Shown piece by piece: positions 7,088 to 15,264 of a stretch of DNA of 25,797 bases. The stretch covers positions 1 through 25,797 of the forward strand of contig CAKQDQ010000024.1 in the NCBI GenBank assembly GCA_934229335.1, read 5' to 3'. The DNA comes from an uncultured Prevotella sp. Its GTDB lineage: Bacteria; Bacteroidota; Bacteroidia; Bacteroidales; Bacteroidaceae. Position numbers and translations under genes: made by a program. Every line of letters starts with the position of its first letter. Positions within the stretch are counted from its first letter, which is position 1. Below the pieces are notes generated by a model. That model saw only the letters and a program-made list of their open reading frames with translations. It made no database searches and was not told the origin of the DNA.

Positions 7088-8479
7088 ATGTCAATGCTAA
7101 TAGCAAGTAAAGAAGGTAATGACAACGAAGCCGTTCGCCTTCTAAGAGAAGCAGCAGAGAAGATTACAGAGTCTGCTAATGAAGACAAGAGAGCTGAATG
7201 TTGCTTGATGTTAAGCAACATGACTTCACTATGGTTGATGCTGACCACAGGAGTGCCAGCTGATTTATATCATAAGTTAGACATCTTCGTTACTACCCCT
7301 GCAGACTTCATGGCGAAATCCATCTTTGTGAAGTTGCCGAATATCCAATCGTCATTCCCCGCTTTAGACAGGAAGCCAATAGACGTAAATTCTGATTCTA
7401 CCGTGCATCTGCTTATCAACGGCAAGAATGATTTGGCTGAAGCCATGGCCATTAATGCCGCTTTGGTTGCCCACTATCCCAACTATTGTCGCGACCACCG
7501 CCTACGCACACGCATCACCATTGTTGCTGAGGACATATTCGAATGGAGAGACAAAGTAGTGCAACGATACCTACATCTCTTTGAACACTCTTATTACAGA
7601 ACCATCAATTTAGATGACGAGAATCCGCATTGCACAACGCACCACCCCAAGTATGAAAAATTGAGGGAAGACTTCGTTGATGTGGAATGGGAGTTCGTAA
7701 ACGGAAGCCTACATCATGACGCCATGAGGATGAAACTGGAAGAATGGAGCGAAGCAGACAGACAGCAACTTACCGTGGTGATTTGTACTGATAACCAGCA
7801 AAATAACTTTGTAGAAACATTCTCTTTACCCGAATCATTGTATAGAAACAATATTCCTGTGTTATGTTACACGGAAGAGAGCGACATGATAGATATGGTG
7901 CGTAACGACGAAAGGTATCTGTCGATACTCCCATTTGGCAGTTACGTTTGTAAAATGGAAATATTAGAGTCGTTAAAACAACTTTCCAAGAGAGTGAATT
8001 ATGTATATGACTACTGTTTCTCTTTGCCGTCGAATGTACCCATCACATCTCCCACAGATATTGACGAGAGCAAGTTAGACGCTCTGTGGTTGCGTGTAGG
8101 TTCTCTTACCAAGCAATATTCCAATATCTTCAATGCCATGACCATTGGTTCAAAGATGCATTCCCTTGGCCATGAACAGAAAGATTGGCAAAAGTATTAC
8201 GCCCTATCCAAGCACGAGATTGAGGTAATGACAGCTGTGGAACATAACAGATGGAACGTTGAGGAATTGATACTTGGTTATCGTCCTGTTACTGACGAGG
8301 AACAGCAGGAGATAGAAAACGACATATCCCTGAAGAAGAAGTACAGGACAAAGAAGATACACTATGACCTAAGAGCTTTCCGCGACTTGCGTCCTGACGC
8401 TACGGGTAAACCCGTTTATCTCTACGACATAGCTCTAACACAGGGTATTCCTCTTATCGTTAAGAGTTGTTTCGCTTAG
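7088..8479 (+). CDS. second protein with divergent RyR-like C-terminus (paralogue of 4747-6072)
   Basis: The product has 463 residues, with no signal peptide or membrane segment. Residues ~95-150 carry a Rossmann-like pattern (TVHLLINGKNDLAEAMAINA, ALVAHYPNY, TRITIVAED) that lines up with the same part of the 4747-6072 protein (VHIVIHYNGDPMSLFIA, ALVMHFPNF, TVITIL). The C-terminus from about residue 383 has VEHNRWNVEELILGYRPVT and IHYDLRAFRDLRPD, the divergent RyR-like signature. The N-terminal 40 residues are helical. The frame opens only at 7067, just after the fold-back element, so the insertion may have replaced the native 5' region, though ATG 7088 gives a complete-looking protein. The next gene begins 33 bases downstream. 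Role: probable cytosolic sensor (inference). Confidence 0.68.
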   Translation: MSMLIASKEGNDNEAVRLLREAAEKITESANEDKRAECCLMLSNMTSLWLMLTTGVPADLYHKLDIFVTTPADFMAKSIFVKLPNIQSSFPALDRKPIDVNSDSTVHLLINGKNDLAEAMAINAALVAHYPNYCRDHRLRTRITIVAEDIFEWRDKVVQRYLHLFEHSYYRTINLDDENPHCTTHHPKYEKLREDFVDVEWEFVNGSLHHDAMRMKLEEWSEADRQQLTVVICTDNQQNNFVETFSLPESLYRNNIPVLCYTEESDMIDMVRNDERYLSILPFGSYVCKMEILESLKQLSKRVNYVYDYCFSLPSNVPITSPTDIDESKLDALWLRVGSLTKQYSNIFNAMTIGSKMHSLGHEQKDWQKYYALSKHEIEVMTAVEHNRWNVEELILGYRPVTDEEQQEIENDISLKKKYRTKKIHYDLRAFRDLRPDATGKPVYLYDIALTQGIPLIVKSCFA

Positions 8480-8512
8480 GGGTCATCATGCCATTAGTAA
8501 TCTTGATGTAGT

Positions 8513-9895
8513 ATGTATTATAAGTTAACATATCGTTCTTCTACGAAAAAATCGCAAGTAGGCGATTTCTTGTTGAGTGGTGTCAAGTCGCTGGACATCG
8601 GGCAGACTAACTCTTGTGGGCTTCGTCTGCCAGAGTCGTCTGAGTGCGAGCCCGTGGTCTTCGCCACCATATTGCGCCAACAAGACGATAGAGGTTGGGT
8701 AATAATCCGTAGAACCGACTGCCATGAAGTTACGGTTAACGGCAAAGAGCTACGAATCTGCCATTCTCTGAAAGATGGCGACGTGATAGCCTTTAGCTTT
8801 GATGGACAAGATATTTCGTTTGTCATCTCCCTATATAACGATGGTGAGTATAGCTCATCAATGGGCGTGGTATACAAGAAAAACAAGGTGAACCGAAAGT
8901 TTCAGTACGCTATAGCCGTTGTTGCCGTCATTGCTCTTGTCGTGGCATCCCTATCTATGCTTATAAGGAAAGACGATCATATACTGCGTCATGAAAACCT
9001 AAACCTTTTTGATGCCTCTGTTTATCACATTGAGGTAGACTCCGTTTATCTCATACAAGACACATTAACAAACGGCTATTCATCTGAACGAGTATTGGAA
9101 GCCATAGCGTTAGAACGCCATGTGGTGGGAACTTGCTTTCTTACCGAAGACAGTTTGCTTGTCACGGCGCGCCATTGTGTAGAACCGTGGATTAGCGATG
9201 ATAGCTGGAACGGAATATCTTACGACGACGAAATGTCGCCTGCCGTCAGATTGGCGGCAATGGCTGAGACCCATAACAAAATGCTTGGACAGGAGAAGTA
9301 CATAGTGAAGGCGCACTGTATCGTTAGCAAGGACCTTGAACAGTATGAGTATTACTCCACCGACTTCCACTTTAATAGAACGAGAGACCAAGTAGTATGT
9401 TTGGGCACTGACGCCCACCCTATCTATTGGCGCACCATTATACCTTTAGCCTCTAAACGAGACATGGAGTTAGGCGACTTCGCCTACGTTGAATCTGGTG
9501 GGCTTAAGGGGAATCTTCACTTAGCTACCATGACTGACTTGAAGGCTTTTACGAAACAAGCTGATAAAGACATTGTCGTCATTGGCTTCCCCGTAAACGA
9601 CAATCACGAGGAGGGTATTTGCACAAAAGTATTTGGCAATAGTCAGAATGTGGAGTTCACGAGCGACAATACAGAGATATCTGGATGTATCCAGATGTCT
9701 GCACCTATCAACCCTGGCAATTCTGGCGGACCCGTATTGGCTAAGGTTAACGGAAGAGTAATGGTCGTTGGTATTGTATCTAAGGCTGACGAACAAGCCA
9801 CTCAAGGCACCTTCTGGGCTGTTCCTACCACAGAAGTCATCAATCTTAAACAACATGGTGGAACTATTAATAACCCTTTAATCTTTAGACGATGA
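8513..9895 (+). CDS. FHA-like domain, membrane segment and exported trypsin-like serine protease
   Basis: The product has 460 residues. Residues ~1-110 have an FHA-like fold pattern (SLDIGQTNSCGLRL, VTVNGKEL, SLKDGDVIAF). The usual phosphothreonine-binding residues are missing: GR is GQ (30-31) and the SxxH motif is absent, so binding is doubtful. A membrane segment lies at ~131-150, followed by a trypsin-like protease with its triad visible: H221 (VTARHC), D322 (LGDFAYVE) and S404 (NPGNSGGPV). The topology should place FHA in the cytosol and the protease in the periplasm. The stop overlaps the next gene's start (ATGA), so the two are coupled. This looks like a transmembrane signalling protease that converts an inside signal into cleavage outside; substrates are unknown, with the exported CHAT protein a candidate. 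Confidence 0.85.
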   Translation: MYYKLTYRSSTKKSQVGDFLLSGVKSLDIGQTNSCGLRLPESSECEPVVFATILRQQDDRGWVIIRRTDCHEVTVNGKELRICHSLKDGDVIAFSFDGQDISFVISLYNDGEYSSSMGVVYKKNKVNRKFQYAIAVVAVIALVVASLSMLIRKDDHILRHENLNLFDASVYHIEVDSVYLIQDTLTNGYSSERVLEAIALERHVVGTCFLTEDSLLVTARHCVEPWISDDSWNGISYDDEMSPAVRLAAMAETHNKMLGQEKYIVKAHCIVSKDLEQYEYYSTDFHFNRTRDQVVCLGTDAHPIYWRTIIPLASKRDMELGDFAYVESGGLKGNLHLATMTDLKAFTKQADKDIVVIGFPVNDNHEEGICTKVFGNSQNVEFTSDNTEISGCIQMSAPINPGNSGGPVLAKVNGRVMVVGIVSKADEQATQGTFWAVPTTEVINLKQHGGTINNPLIFRR

Positions 9896-11013
9896 TTTGT
9901 TTTGACGAAATAGCTGGATATATGACAGAAAACGCCACCTGGCATCTGTTGCATTTCTTAGCGGCGACAGATATAAGCCACGCCCCACTTACATTAGAGC
10001 CTCAACACATAGTTATTGAAAACGATGTGTTCCACTTTCTTAAAGGCGCAACGAAACAGGCTAAGGTTGAAGAAAGTTATTATGTTTGGCAAATGGGATG
10101 CATTGCTTTTTATGCATTGATGGGAATACAGCCCTTCTGCGAGCCTGGGGCTAATGCTCAAACAGGGCAAGCGGAGGTGCCATATATTGGCTCTTCTCAT
10201 TGTGGTTCTACACTAAGTAACCTGATTCATCAGTGTATGCTCTTTGAACCATCTAACAGACCACGGCTATCTGAGATAAGGCTGTTAGTTGCTGAGAACA
10301 TCGACAAGAAGCCATTACCGAAGAAAAAGATTACTAACAGTAAGGGGAAAAACTATTTCAATTCTTTGGTAAACTTCTGGCCCGAAGAGATGTCTACGCT
10401 TGTTCTCTTTATATGCATGATGATGTGCCCGAACAGGGCATGTGCCCAAAACGACATACCCAAAGAGATGACTGCCATAATCAGCAGGTGTAAATCTTTG
10501 CGGTCATCGGCTAACGTGAACAAGGTCTCTCGTGAGTTTCTTTATGACAAAGAGTGGACGCTGATGGACGAGATTGACATTGACAGAAGGGGCGAATGTA
10601 CCGTCAACGATAAAGTGGCGATGTTCGGTGTAAACGACATAGGTTATCGCATCGCCAAGCTAAAGAGTGGCGTCACCAACACGGGAGGCAGATTTCGTGA
10701 TGGGCAAGACGACAGATACAAGTATTCCTTCATCGAGATTACCATCAAGCGAAATATGTCTGTGAGCTACGAGATTACAGGACGTCAGGGGCTACAGCTG
10801 TTTGCTGTTCTGCCTTATCATAACACTTCGGCATTTGTCGTCTCGGTGACGAAAGGCGGAAAGCCATTCGGAAAAACCATTATGAAAGACGGCACCTGCT
10901 ATGTGCTGTTAGACAAGAAGGTGGCAAAGAGCGACAAGTTCTTGTTGTCTATACGCAACAATACTAGCAAGAACATGGCTTTTGTTATCGTGAATCATAA
11001 CCCCGGGAGATAA
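9892..11013 (+). CDS. pseudokinase-like domain joined through a membrane segment to an exported domain
   Basis: The product has 373 residues. Residues ~10-135 resemble the C-lobe of Ser/Thr kinases: a helix leading to ISHAPLTLEPQHIVIEND where HRDLKPENI would be, then YVWQMGCIAFYALMGIQPF (helix F) and LIHQCMLFEPSNRPRLSEI (the dPs.RP helix). The N-lobe, HRD aspartate and DFG are all absent, so it cannot be an active kinase. A hydrophobic segment at ~167-185, ending CAQ like a signal-peptide cut, would place residues ~186-373 outside. That part is beta-rich and ends with strands similar in style to PPC domains (FLLSIRNNTSKNMAFVIVNH), but I cannot assign it. The coupling to the FHA-trypsin gene suggests a complex. 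Confidence 0.65.
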   Translation: MICFDEIAGYMTENATWHLLHFLAATDISHAPLTLEPQHIVIENDVFHFLKGATKQAKVEESYYVWQMGCIAFYALMGIQPFCEPGANAQTGQAEVPYIGSSHCGSTLSNLIHQCMLFEPSNRPRLSEIRLLVAENIDKKPLPKKKITNSKGKNYFNSLVNFWPEEMSTLVLFICMMMCPNRACAQNDIPKEMTAIISRCKSLRSSANVNKVSREFLYDKEWTLMDEIDIDRRGECTVNDKVAMFGVNDIGYRIAKLKSGVTNTGGRFRDGQDDRYKYSFIEITIKRNMSVSYEITGRQGLQLFAVLPYHNTSAFVVSVTKGGKPFGKTIMKDGTCYVLLDKKVAKSDKFLLSIRNNTSKNMAFVIVNHNPGR

Positions 11014-11040
11014 CTGCCTGGAGCTGATTTAGCAAGGTAC

Positions 11041-11312
11041 GGGCTGAAGGTCCAACAAGCGCATAGCCCAGGGCAAGCGTAGCGACACCCTGGGTACAGG
11101 TACCGAACAACATACCATCAACGCCCTGCAAAGGGCAAAAGCGTTATAAATATGGCACAGCAGCAAAACAGTTATGGTGTGGAATACAATAAGGAACACG
11201 TGTTTAAGGATTTATGCTATTGCCCTTTCATGGCGTACCGCTGATAATACGACAACACCCAGAGGGGCACTTCGCTTACACTGGGCTACGCGCTCACTGG
11301 GCTTTCAGCCCA
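11041..11312. repeat. ~270-bp fold-back intergenic element with imperfect ~57-bp inverted ends
   Basis: The first arm (about 11041-11097) contains GGGCTGAAGG, GCATAGCCCAGGG and CACCCTGGGT; the second arm (about 11254-11312) is its imperfect reverse complement (ACCCAG, CACTTCGCTT, CTGGGCTACGCGC, CTTTCAGCCC). Internal hairpins are visible at 11067-11073/11088-11094, 11123-11127/11132-11136 and 11298-11303/11307-11312. The pattern resembles REP-like intergenic repeats known in Bacteroides and Prevotella. Between the arms is an open frame of 30 codons (11152-11244), which I do not consider a gene. The element fills most of the 334-base gap between the pseudokinase and CHAT genes and may influence mRNA ends or transcription between them. 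Confidence 0.75.
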
Positions 11313-11347
11313 TTTTGAACTAAATTTGAAACTTGAGATTAACTGAT

Positions 11348-13693
11348 ATGATGACACGCCTATTGCTTTTGGGACTCTCTGCCCTATTCTTTTTCCCTAT
11401 TGTGGTAAAGGCGCAGCATTATTCCTTCTCTGACACAGCCATTGACGCTTACTTCAAGGCGTACGAACTGAACGAGAAGAAGGAATATCTCCTTGCTTTC
11501 AATGCACTAAAGACACTCGACAGCGAGATGAACCACTACCTTTCGCTGAAAGGCGAAACCGCTACCATGCTGGATGAAGCCGAGTTCTTAATGCCTTATT
11601 GGGCTGTCAAGAAGAGTCTTGGCGAGGTGGCTTATAAGTTAGGGTTGTATAAGGAGATGGATGTTTACACTAACAACATGATGGAACTGCTCGGTAAATA
11701 TAACTTCCACAACGCTGCTGACTATCGTTCATGCCTTGCGGATGTATACAGAATTAAAGGCAACTCACACTATCTGCAAGGGCTGTATACTGAAGCCGAG
11801 AAATTTCTTCTGAAAGCCATGTTAAACAAGCCTGACGACCATGACTTCGTTGATGCCACACGAGACGATTTGGCGCAAGCCTACTATCAACAGGGCTTAT
11901 ACGCTAAAGCCATCTTACAACTCGACTCTATCCTGACAGGACATCGATATAAGGATAACGCCCGAATCTCCGGAGCTGAGAGTTTACGACAGGATATACT
12001 GTCACAGCGAGCACTGTGTCTGGCTCGTACTGGAAATTATGATGAGGCTTACGCAAGCCTACAGCGCATATCTGATTACTTTAAGCGTTGTCACGACGAC
12101 CGTGGAAGGGCGGAAGCACTACGTAAGACGGCTAAAATCCTCATGCTGAGGTATGATGATACTGGCGTCTATAACTCTCAGGCGTTGCAGTACTATAAAG
12201 AGTATCTGGCATTGACCAGAAGGTTTATCGACCAAAACTTTGTTCACATGACGGCCTCTGAAAGAGAGCAATACTGGTTGGCGGAACAACCTTTCGCTAC
12301 TGACTGCTATCGTCTTGGCGACAAGGACGCTGCCTTTCTTTTCGACGTCGCCCTGTTCTGCAAAGCTATTCTTCTACAAATGAACAGGAAGTTTAAGCCT
12401 GACATGACTATGTCGCAAAGAAAACGGACGCTATCTTCTATGCGTACTACCTGGAGGGACGTGAAAAAAGCCTTGCCTAAAGGAGCTGCCGCTATAGAGT
12501 TTATCACTTATGAGAAGAAGGGCAAAACGTTTTTCGGCGCGTTGGTGATGAGGAAAGAGTGTAAAAAGCCAATATTCGTTGATATTATCTCTAAAGATTC
12601 CCTGTTGAGTTACTCCTTAGAGAACGACATTCCGTTACGCCTGGCTCTGACTTCTGACAAAGCGGAGATGAAAGACCACATATACCAGAACCGAGGTTTA
12701 AGCAGTCTGGTATGGAATCGCGACATGGTCAATGCTATCGGTAAATCTACTTCGGTATATTTTGCGGCAGACGACCTGTTGCATCTTCTTGCGATAGAAT
12801 ATCTCCTGCCCCCTTCTTTAGGCGGTATACCATTCTACCGTATGACCTCTACGAGACTGCTTGCTGAGCGTTCGCACAAAGCACAGATGGGCAAAGCGCT
12901 GTTTTGCGGAGGCATTGAGTATACCTGTGCGGCTAACGAAGAAGAAATGGGCGCAGGCAACGACAAGGCAGCTTACTACAGAATGACACATGAAGCTATA
13001 GGACTACCCTATTTAGAAGGATCATTAAGAGAGGTCGACAGTATCTCCGCACTTCGAAACAATCATGGCGACAGCATCTTGACAGGGGCACAAGCCTCTG
13101 AGGGGGTGTTAAGAAGTCTTATGGGGCGTTATCCTGTTGTGCATATTTCCACCCACGGATATTTTTCTGCCCCTAAAGCGTCTCCTGTCTCTGACTTGCT
13201 TCCTGCACCATGCGACGAACAGCTATCAAGCTCTTGTTTGTTTTTAGCCTGTTCTCAAAACAACATAGACAGCAACGTGTTCAACCCTGATTATTACGAC
13301 GGCATCCTGTCGGCAAGAGAGTTGGCTGAGCAAGACCTCTCTAAGGTCAATCTGTTGGTATTGGCAGCCTGTCAGTCTGGGTTAGGATACATCAGTACCG
13401 ACGGCGTGTATGGGCTACAGCGAGGACTAAAGACCGCTGGTGTGAAAGCCATCATCGCGAGTTTGTGGAGTGTTGACGATAAAGCCACTACGCTGTTGAT
13501 GCAAGCATTATATAAGAATCTTAAACAGGGCGAATCCTTACACGACGCCTTCTATAATGCACGGCAATATCTGAAGACTACAACAATACGCAAACATTAC
13601 CATCGTGCTCAACGACCTGATTTGGTTGTGGAAAAGAAGTACGACCTACCCCGATATTCTGACGCCTTTATCTTGATTGACGGATATGAATAA
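11348..13693 (+). CDS. exported TPR-CHAT (caspase-like) peptidase
   Basis: With the ATG at 11348 the product has 781 residues and a signal peptide (MTRLLLLGLSALFFFPIVV, cut after KAQ); an in-frame TTG at 11333 is less likely. Residues ~30-300 are helical repeats of TPR type (YLQGLYTEAEKFLLKAML, YYQQGLYAKAILQLDSIL, CLARTGNYDEAYASLQ). The C-terminal ~400 residues are a CHAT domain with the catalytic pair H603 (HISTHGYF) and C675 (LAACQSGLG), plus the downstream IIASLWSVDD motif. CHAT proteases belong to the caspase/separase clan and often follow activation by another protease or a STAND protein. A periplasmic location puts it in the same compartment as the trypsin at 8513-9895. Both catalytic residues are intact, so it should be active. 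Confidence 0.88.
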   Translation: MMTRLLLLGLSALFFFPIVVKAQHYSFSDTAIDAYFKAYELNEKKEYLLAFNALKTLDSEMNHYLSLKGETATMLDEAEFLMPYWAVKKSLGEVAYKLGLYKEMDVYTNNMMELLGKYNFHNAADYRSCLADVYRIKGNSHYLQGLYTEAEKFLLKAMLNKPDDHDFVDATRDDLAQAYYQQGLYAKAILQLDSILTGHRYKDNARISGAESLRQDILSQRALCLARTGNYDEAYASLQRISDYFKRCHDDRGRAEALRKTAKILMLRYDDTGVYNSQALQYYKEYLALTRRFIDQNFVHMTASEREQYWLAEQPFATDCYRLGDKDAAFLFDVALFCKAILLQMNRKFKPDMTMSQRKRTLSSMRTTWRDVKKALPKGAAAIEFITYEKKGKTFFGALVMRKECKKPIFVDIISKDSLLSYSLENDIPLRLALTSDKAEMKDHIYQNRGLSSLVWNRDMVNAIGKSTSVYFAADDLLHLLAIEYLLPPSLGGIPFYRMTSTRLLAERSHKAQMGKALFCGGIEYTCAANEEEMGAGNDKAAYYRMTHEAIGLPYLEGSLREVDSISALRNNHGDSILTGAQASEGVLRSLMGRYPVVHISTHGYFSAPKASPVSDLLPAPCDEQLSSSCLFLACSQNNIDSNVFNPDYYDGILSARELAEQDLSKVNLLVLAACQSGLGYISTDGVYGLQRGLKTAGVKAIIASLWSVDDKATTLLMQALYKNLKQGESLHDAFYNARQYLKTTTIRKHYHRAQRPDLVVEKKYDLPRYSDAFILIDGYE

Positions 13694-13877
13694 CGGTGAC
13701 TGCATGGGGTGAAGGCACGGAGCTATGTCCTACTACTTTTTGGGGTAAGAAACAAGTATTGTTAGAAGTAAGCAGAAAGAGAAGAACATGATAGAAAAAA
13801 TAGAAAATTAATAAAATAGCATTAATAACCGTACTCATTCTTATTATTGAGTCTATAAATAACAAAATACAAAGTTT

Positions 13878-15260
13878 ATGGAAAAAAACATGTTTGACCA
13901 ATCGTTTGGTGGAGGAAATTTCTTTAATAAACAAAAGAAGAATGATGAAGAGCCAATGTGGGATGCGCTGATTTGTAAAATCATAGACGGCGAAGTAATT
14001 CCCGTTATTGGACCTGAAATATTGACAAATGAAGTAAACATTCACAATCGAATACTTGATTTTATGTCAGAAGGATTTAATGTACAATCAAATCCACAGA
14101 GTTTCTCAGAATTAGTTTATGATGACGCATATCTCAAAGCCAACATTTTAGGAGGTCGCGACAGTATTTATACCTGGATAAATAAACTGTTCGCACCAGA
14201 TGCACCAAAGCAAAAGGCATCAGACATATTACACAAGTTGGTAGAAAGCAAATTATTTCCATTTATTATAACGACGTCCTTTACCCCCATAGTGGAGCAA
14301 GTGATGCGTGATGTATGGGAGAAAGATTTAAGGGTTCTTAAATTTAACAACAATCCTAATGAAAACGATGATATCACAAACGAATCCGATTTATATAAAC
14401 CTACTGTATATTATATGTTTGGTAGAGTCGGTGATAGAAGAGCACATAGTTATGTCGTAACGGATCAAGATATGCTTGAATTTTGTTCTTCTTGGCTAAC
14501 AGAAGGTTCACGTCCCAAAAAACTCGTTGATTCTCTGAAGGGGAAATTTCTATTAATGTTAGGCATTGACTATAGCGATTGGCTATTTCGTTTTGTCTGG
14601 TATTCTATCAGGAAAGAACGAAAAATGAAAGAAATCAACAGTGATATGATCGCAACAAACAAATTGGAAGAATCATTTATACATTTCATGATGAGAAATA
14701 AAACTTACATGAAAAGTAGTCCTGATGAAGTGATTGACCAAATTGTTAATCGAATGAACATACAATATTCAGAGGATCCAAAGTTAAGGGATAAGATTCA
14801 AAAACGTATACCATCAAAATTCTCTTATCCAGAGGAAAACACTGATATTTTTATCAGCTACTCCAGAAGTGACTCTGCATTTGTAGAATTACTTTACAAT
14901 GAATTGAAAAAACGGAATTTGAATGTCTGGTATGATAAGTACAATCTTACGGATGGCGGAAAGTTCATGGAAGAAATTAAAAGGGCTATAAAAACAGCCA
15001 ATTATTTTGTTCCCATTCTATCACAAAACATTGAGAGAGAAAAAGATGTTGCTCATGTGTATAGAAATGAGTGGGACGTAGCATGTGGTGTTGGTATCGG
15101 GCGAACATACATTATTCCTGTTGCTGAAAAGGACTTTGATTTTTACAATGCTCACTTGCCAGAAAAAATTCAAGCCCATAATGCGATCACCTACGTTTCT
15201 AAAGCTGATATACCGACCATAGTCGATAAGATAATAAACAAAATAGAATCTAAACAATAA
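13878..15260 (+). CDS. SIR2-like domain fused to TIR domain
   Basis: The product has 460 residues and is predicted cytosolic. Residues ~30-270 follow the SIR2 order: EVIPVIGPEIL in place of the glycine-rich loop, FIITTSFTPIVE (130-140), YYMFGRVGD (179-186) and FLLMLGIDYSDWLFRF (224-239). In active SIR2 relatives the second motif reads TTN and the third has HG; here these are S134 and F181, so NADase activity of this half is doubtful. Residues ~320-460 are a TIR domain (DIFISYSRSDSAFVELLYNE, VWYDKYNLTDGG, ANYFVPILS, VYRNEWDVA) with E398 in the position of the catalytic glutamate of NAD-cleaving TIRs (as E642 of SARM1). The STAND gene starts four bases after the stop. Probable role: NAD binding or sensing by SIR2 coupled to NAD cleavage or signal synthesis by TIR. 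Confidence 0.82.
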   Translation: MEKNMFDQSFGGGNFFNKQKKNDEEPMWDALICKIIDGEVIPVIGPEILTNEVNIHNRILDFMSEGFNVQSNPQSFSELVYDDAYLKANILGGRDSIYTWINKLFAPDAPKQKASDILHKLVESKLFPFIITTSFTPIVEQVMRDVWEKDLRVLKFNNNPNENDDITNESDLYKPTVYYMFGRVGDRRAHSYVVTDQDMLEFCSSWLTEGSRPKKLVDSLKGKFLLMLGIDYSDWLFRFVWYSIRKERKMKEINSDMIATNKLEESFIHFMMRNKTYMKSSPDEVIDQIVNRMNIQYSEDPKLRDKIQKRIPSKFSYPEENTDIFISYSRSDSAFVELLYNELKKRNLNVWYDKYNLTDGGKFMEEIKRAIKTANYFVPILSQNIEREKDVAHVYRNEWDVACGVGIGRTYIIPVAEKDFDFYNAHLPEKIQAHNAITYVSKADIPTIVDKIINKIESKQ

Positions 15261-15264
15261 AGAT

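Noticed and set aside
11152..11244. 30-codon open frame (starts MAQQQNSYG) inside the second fold-back element
   Set aside because: It lies within a repeat element, has no recognisable domain and is too short to separate from chance.
13668..14045. Minus-strand open frame of 125 codons in the spacer before the SIR2-TIR gene
   Set aside because: It runs antisense through the start of the SIR2-TIR gene and reads as Phe/Leu/Ile-rich translation of A+T-rich DNA, with no domain.
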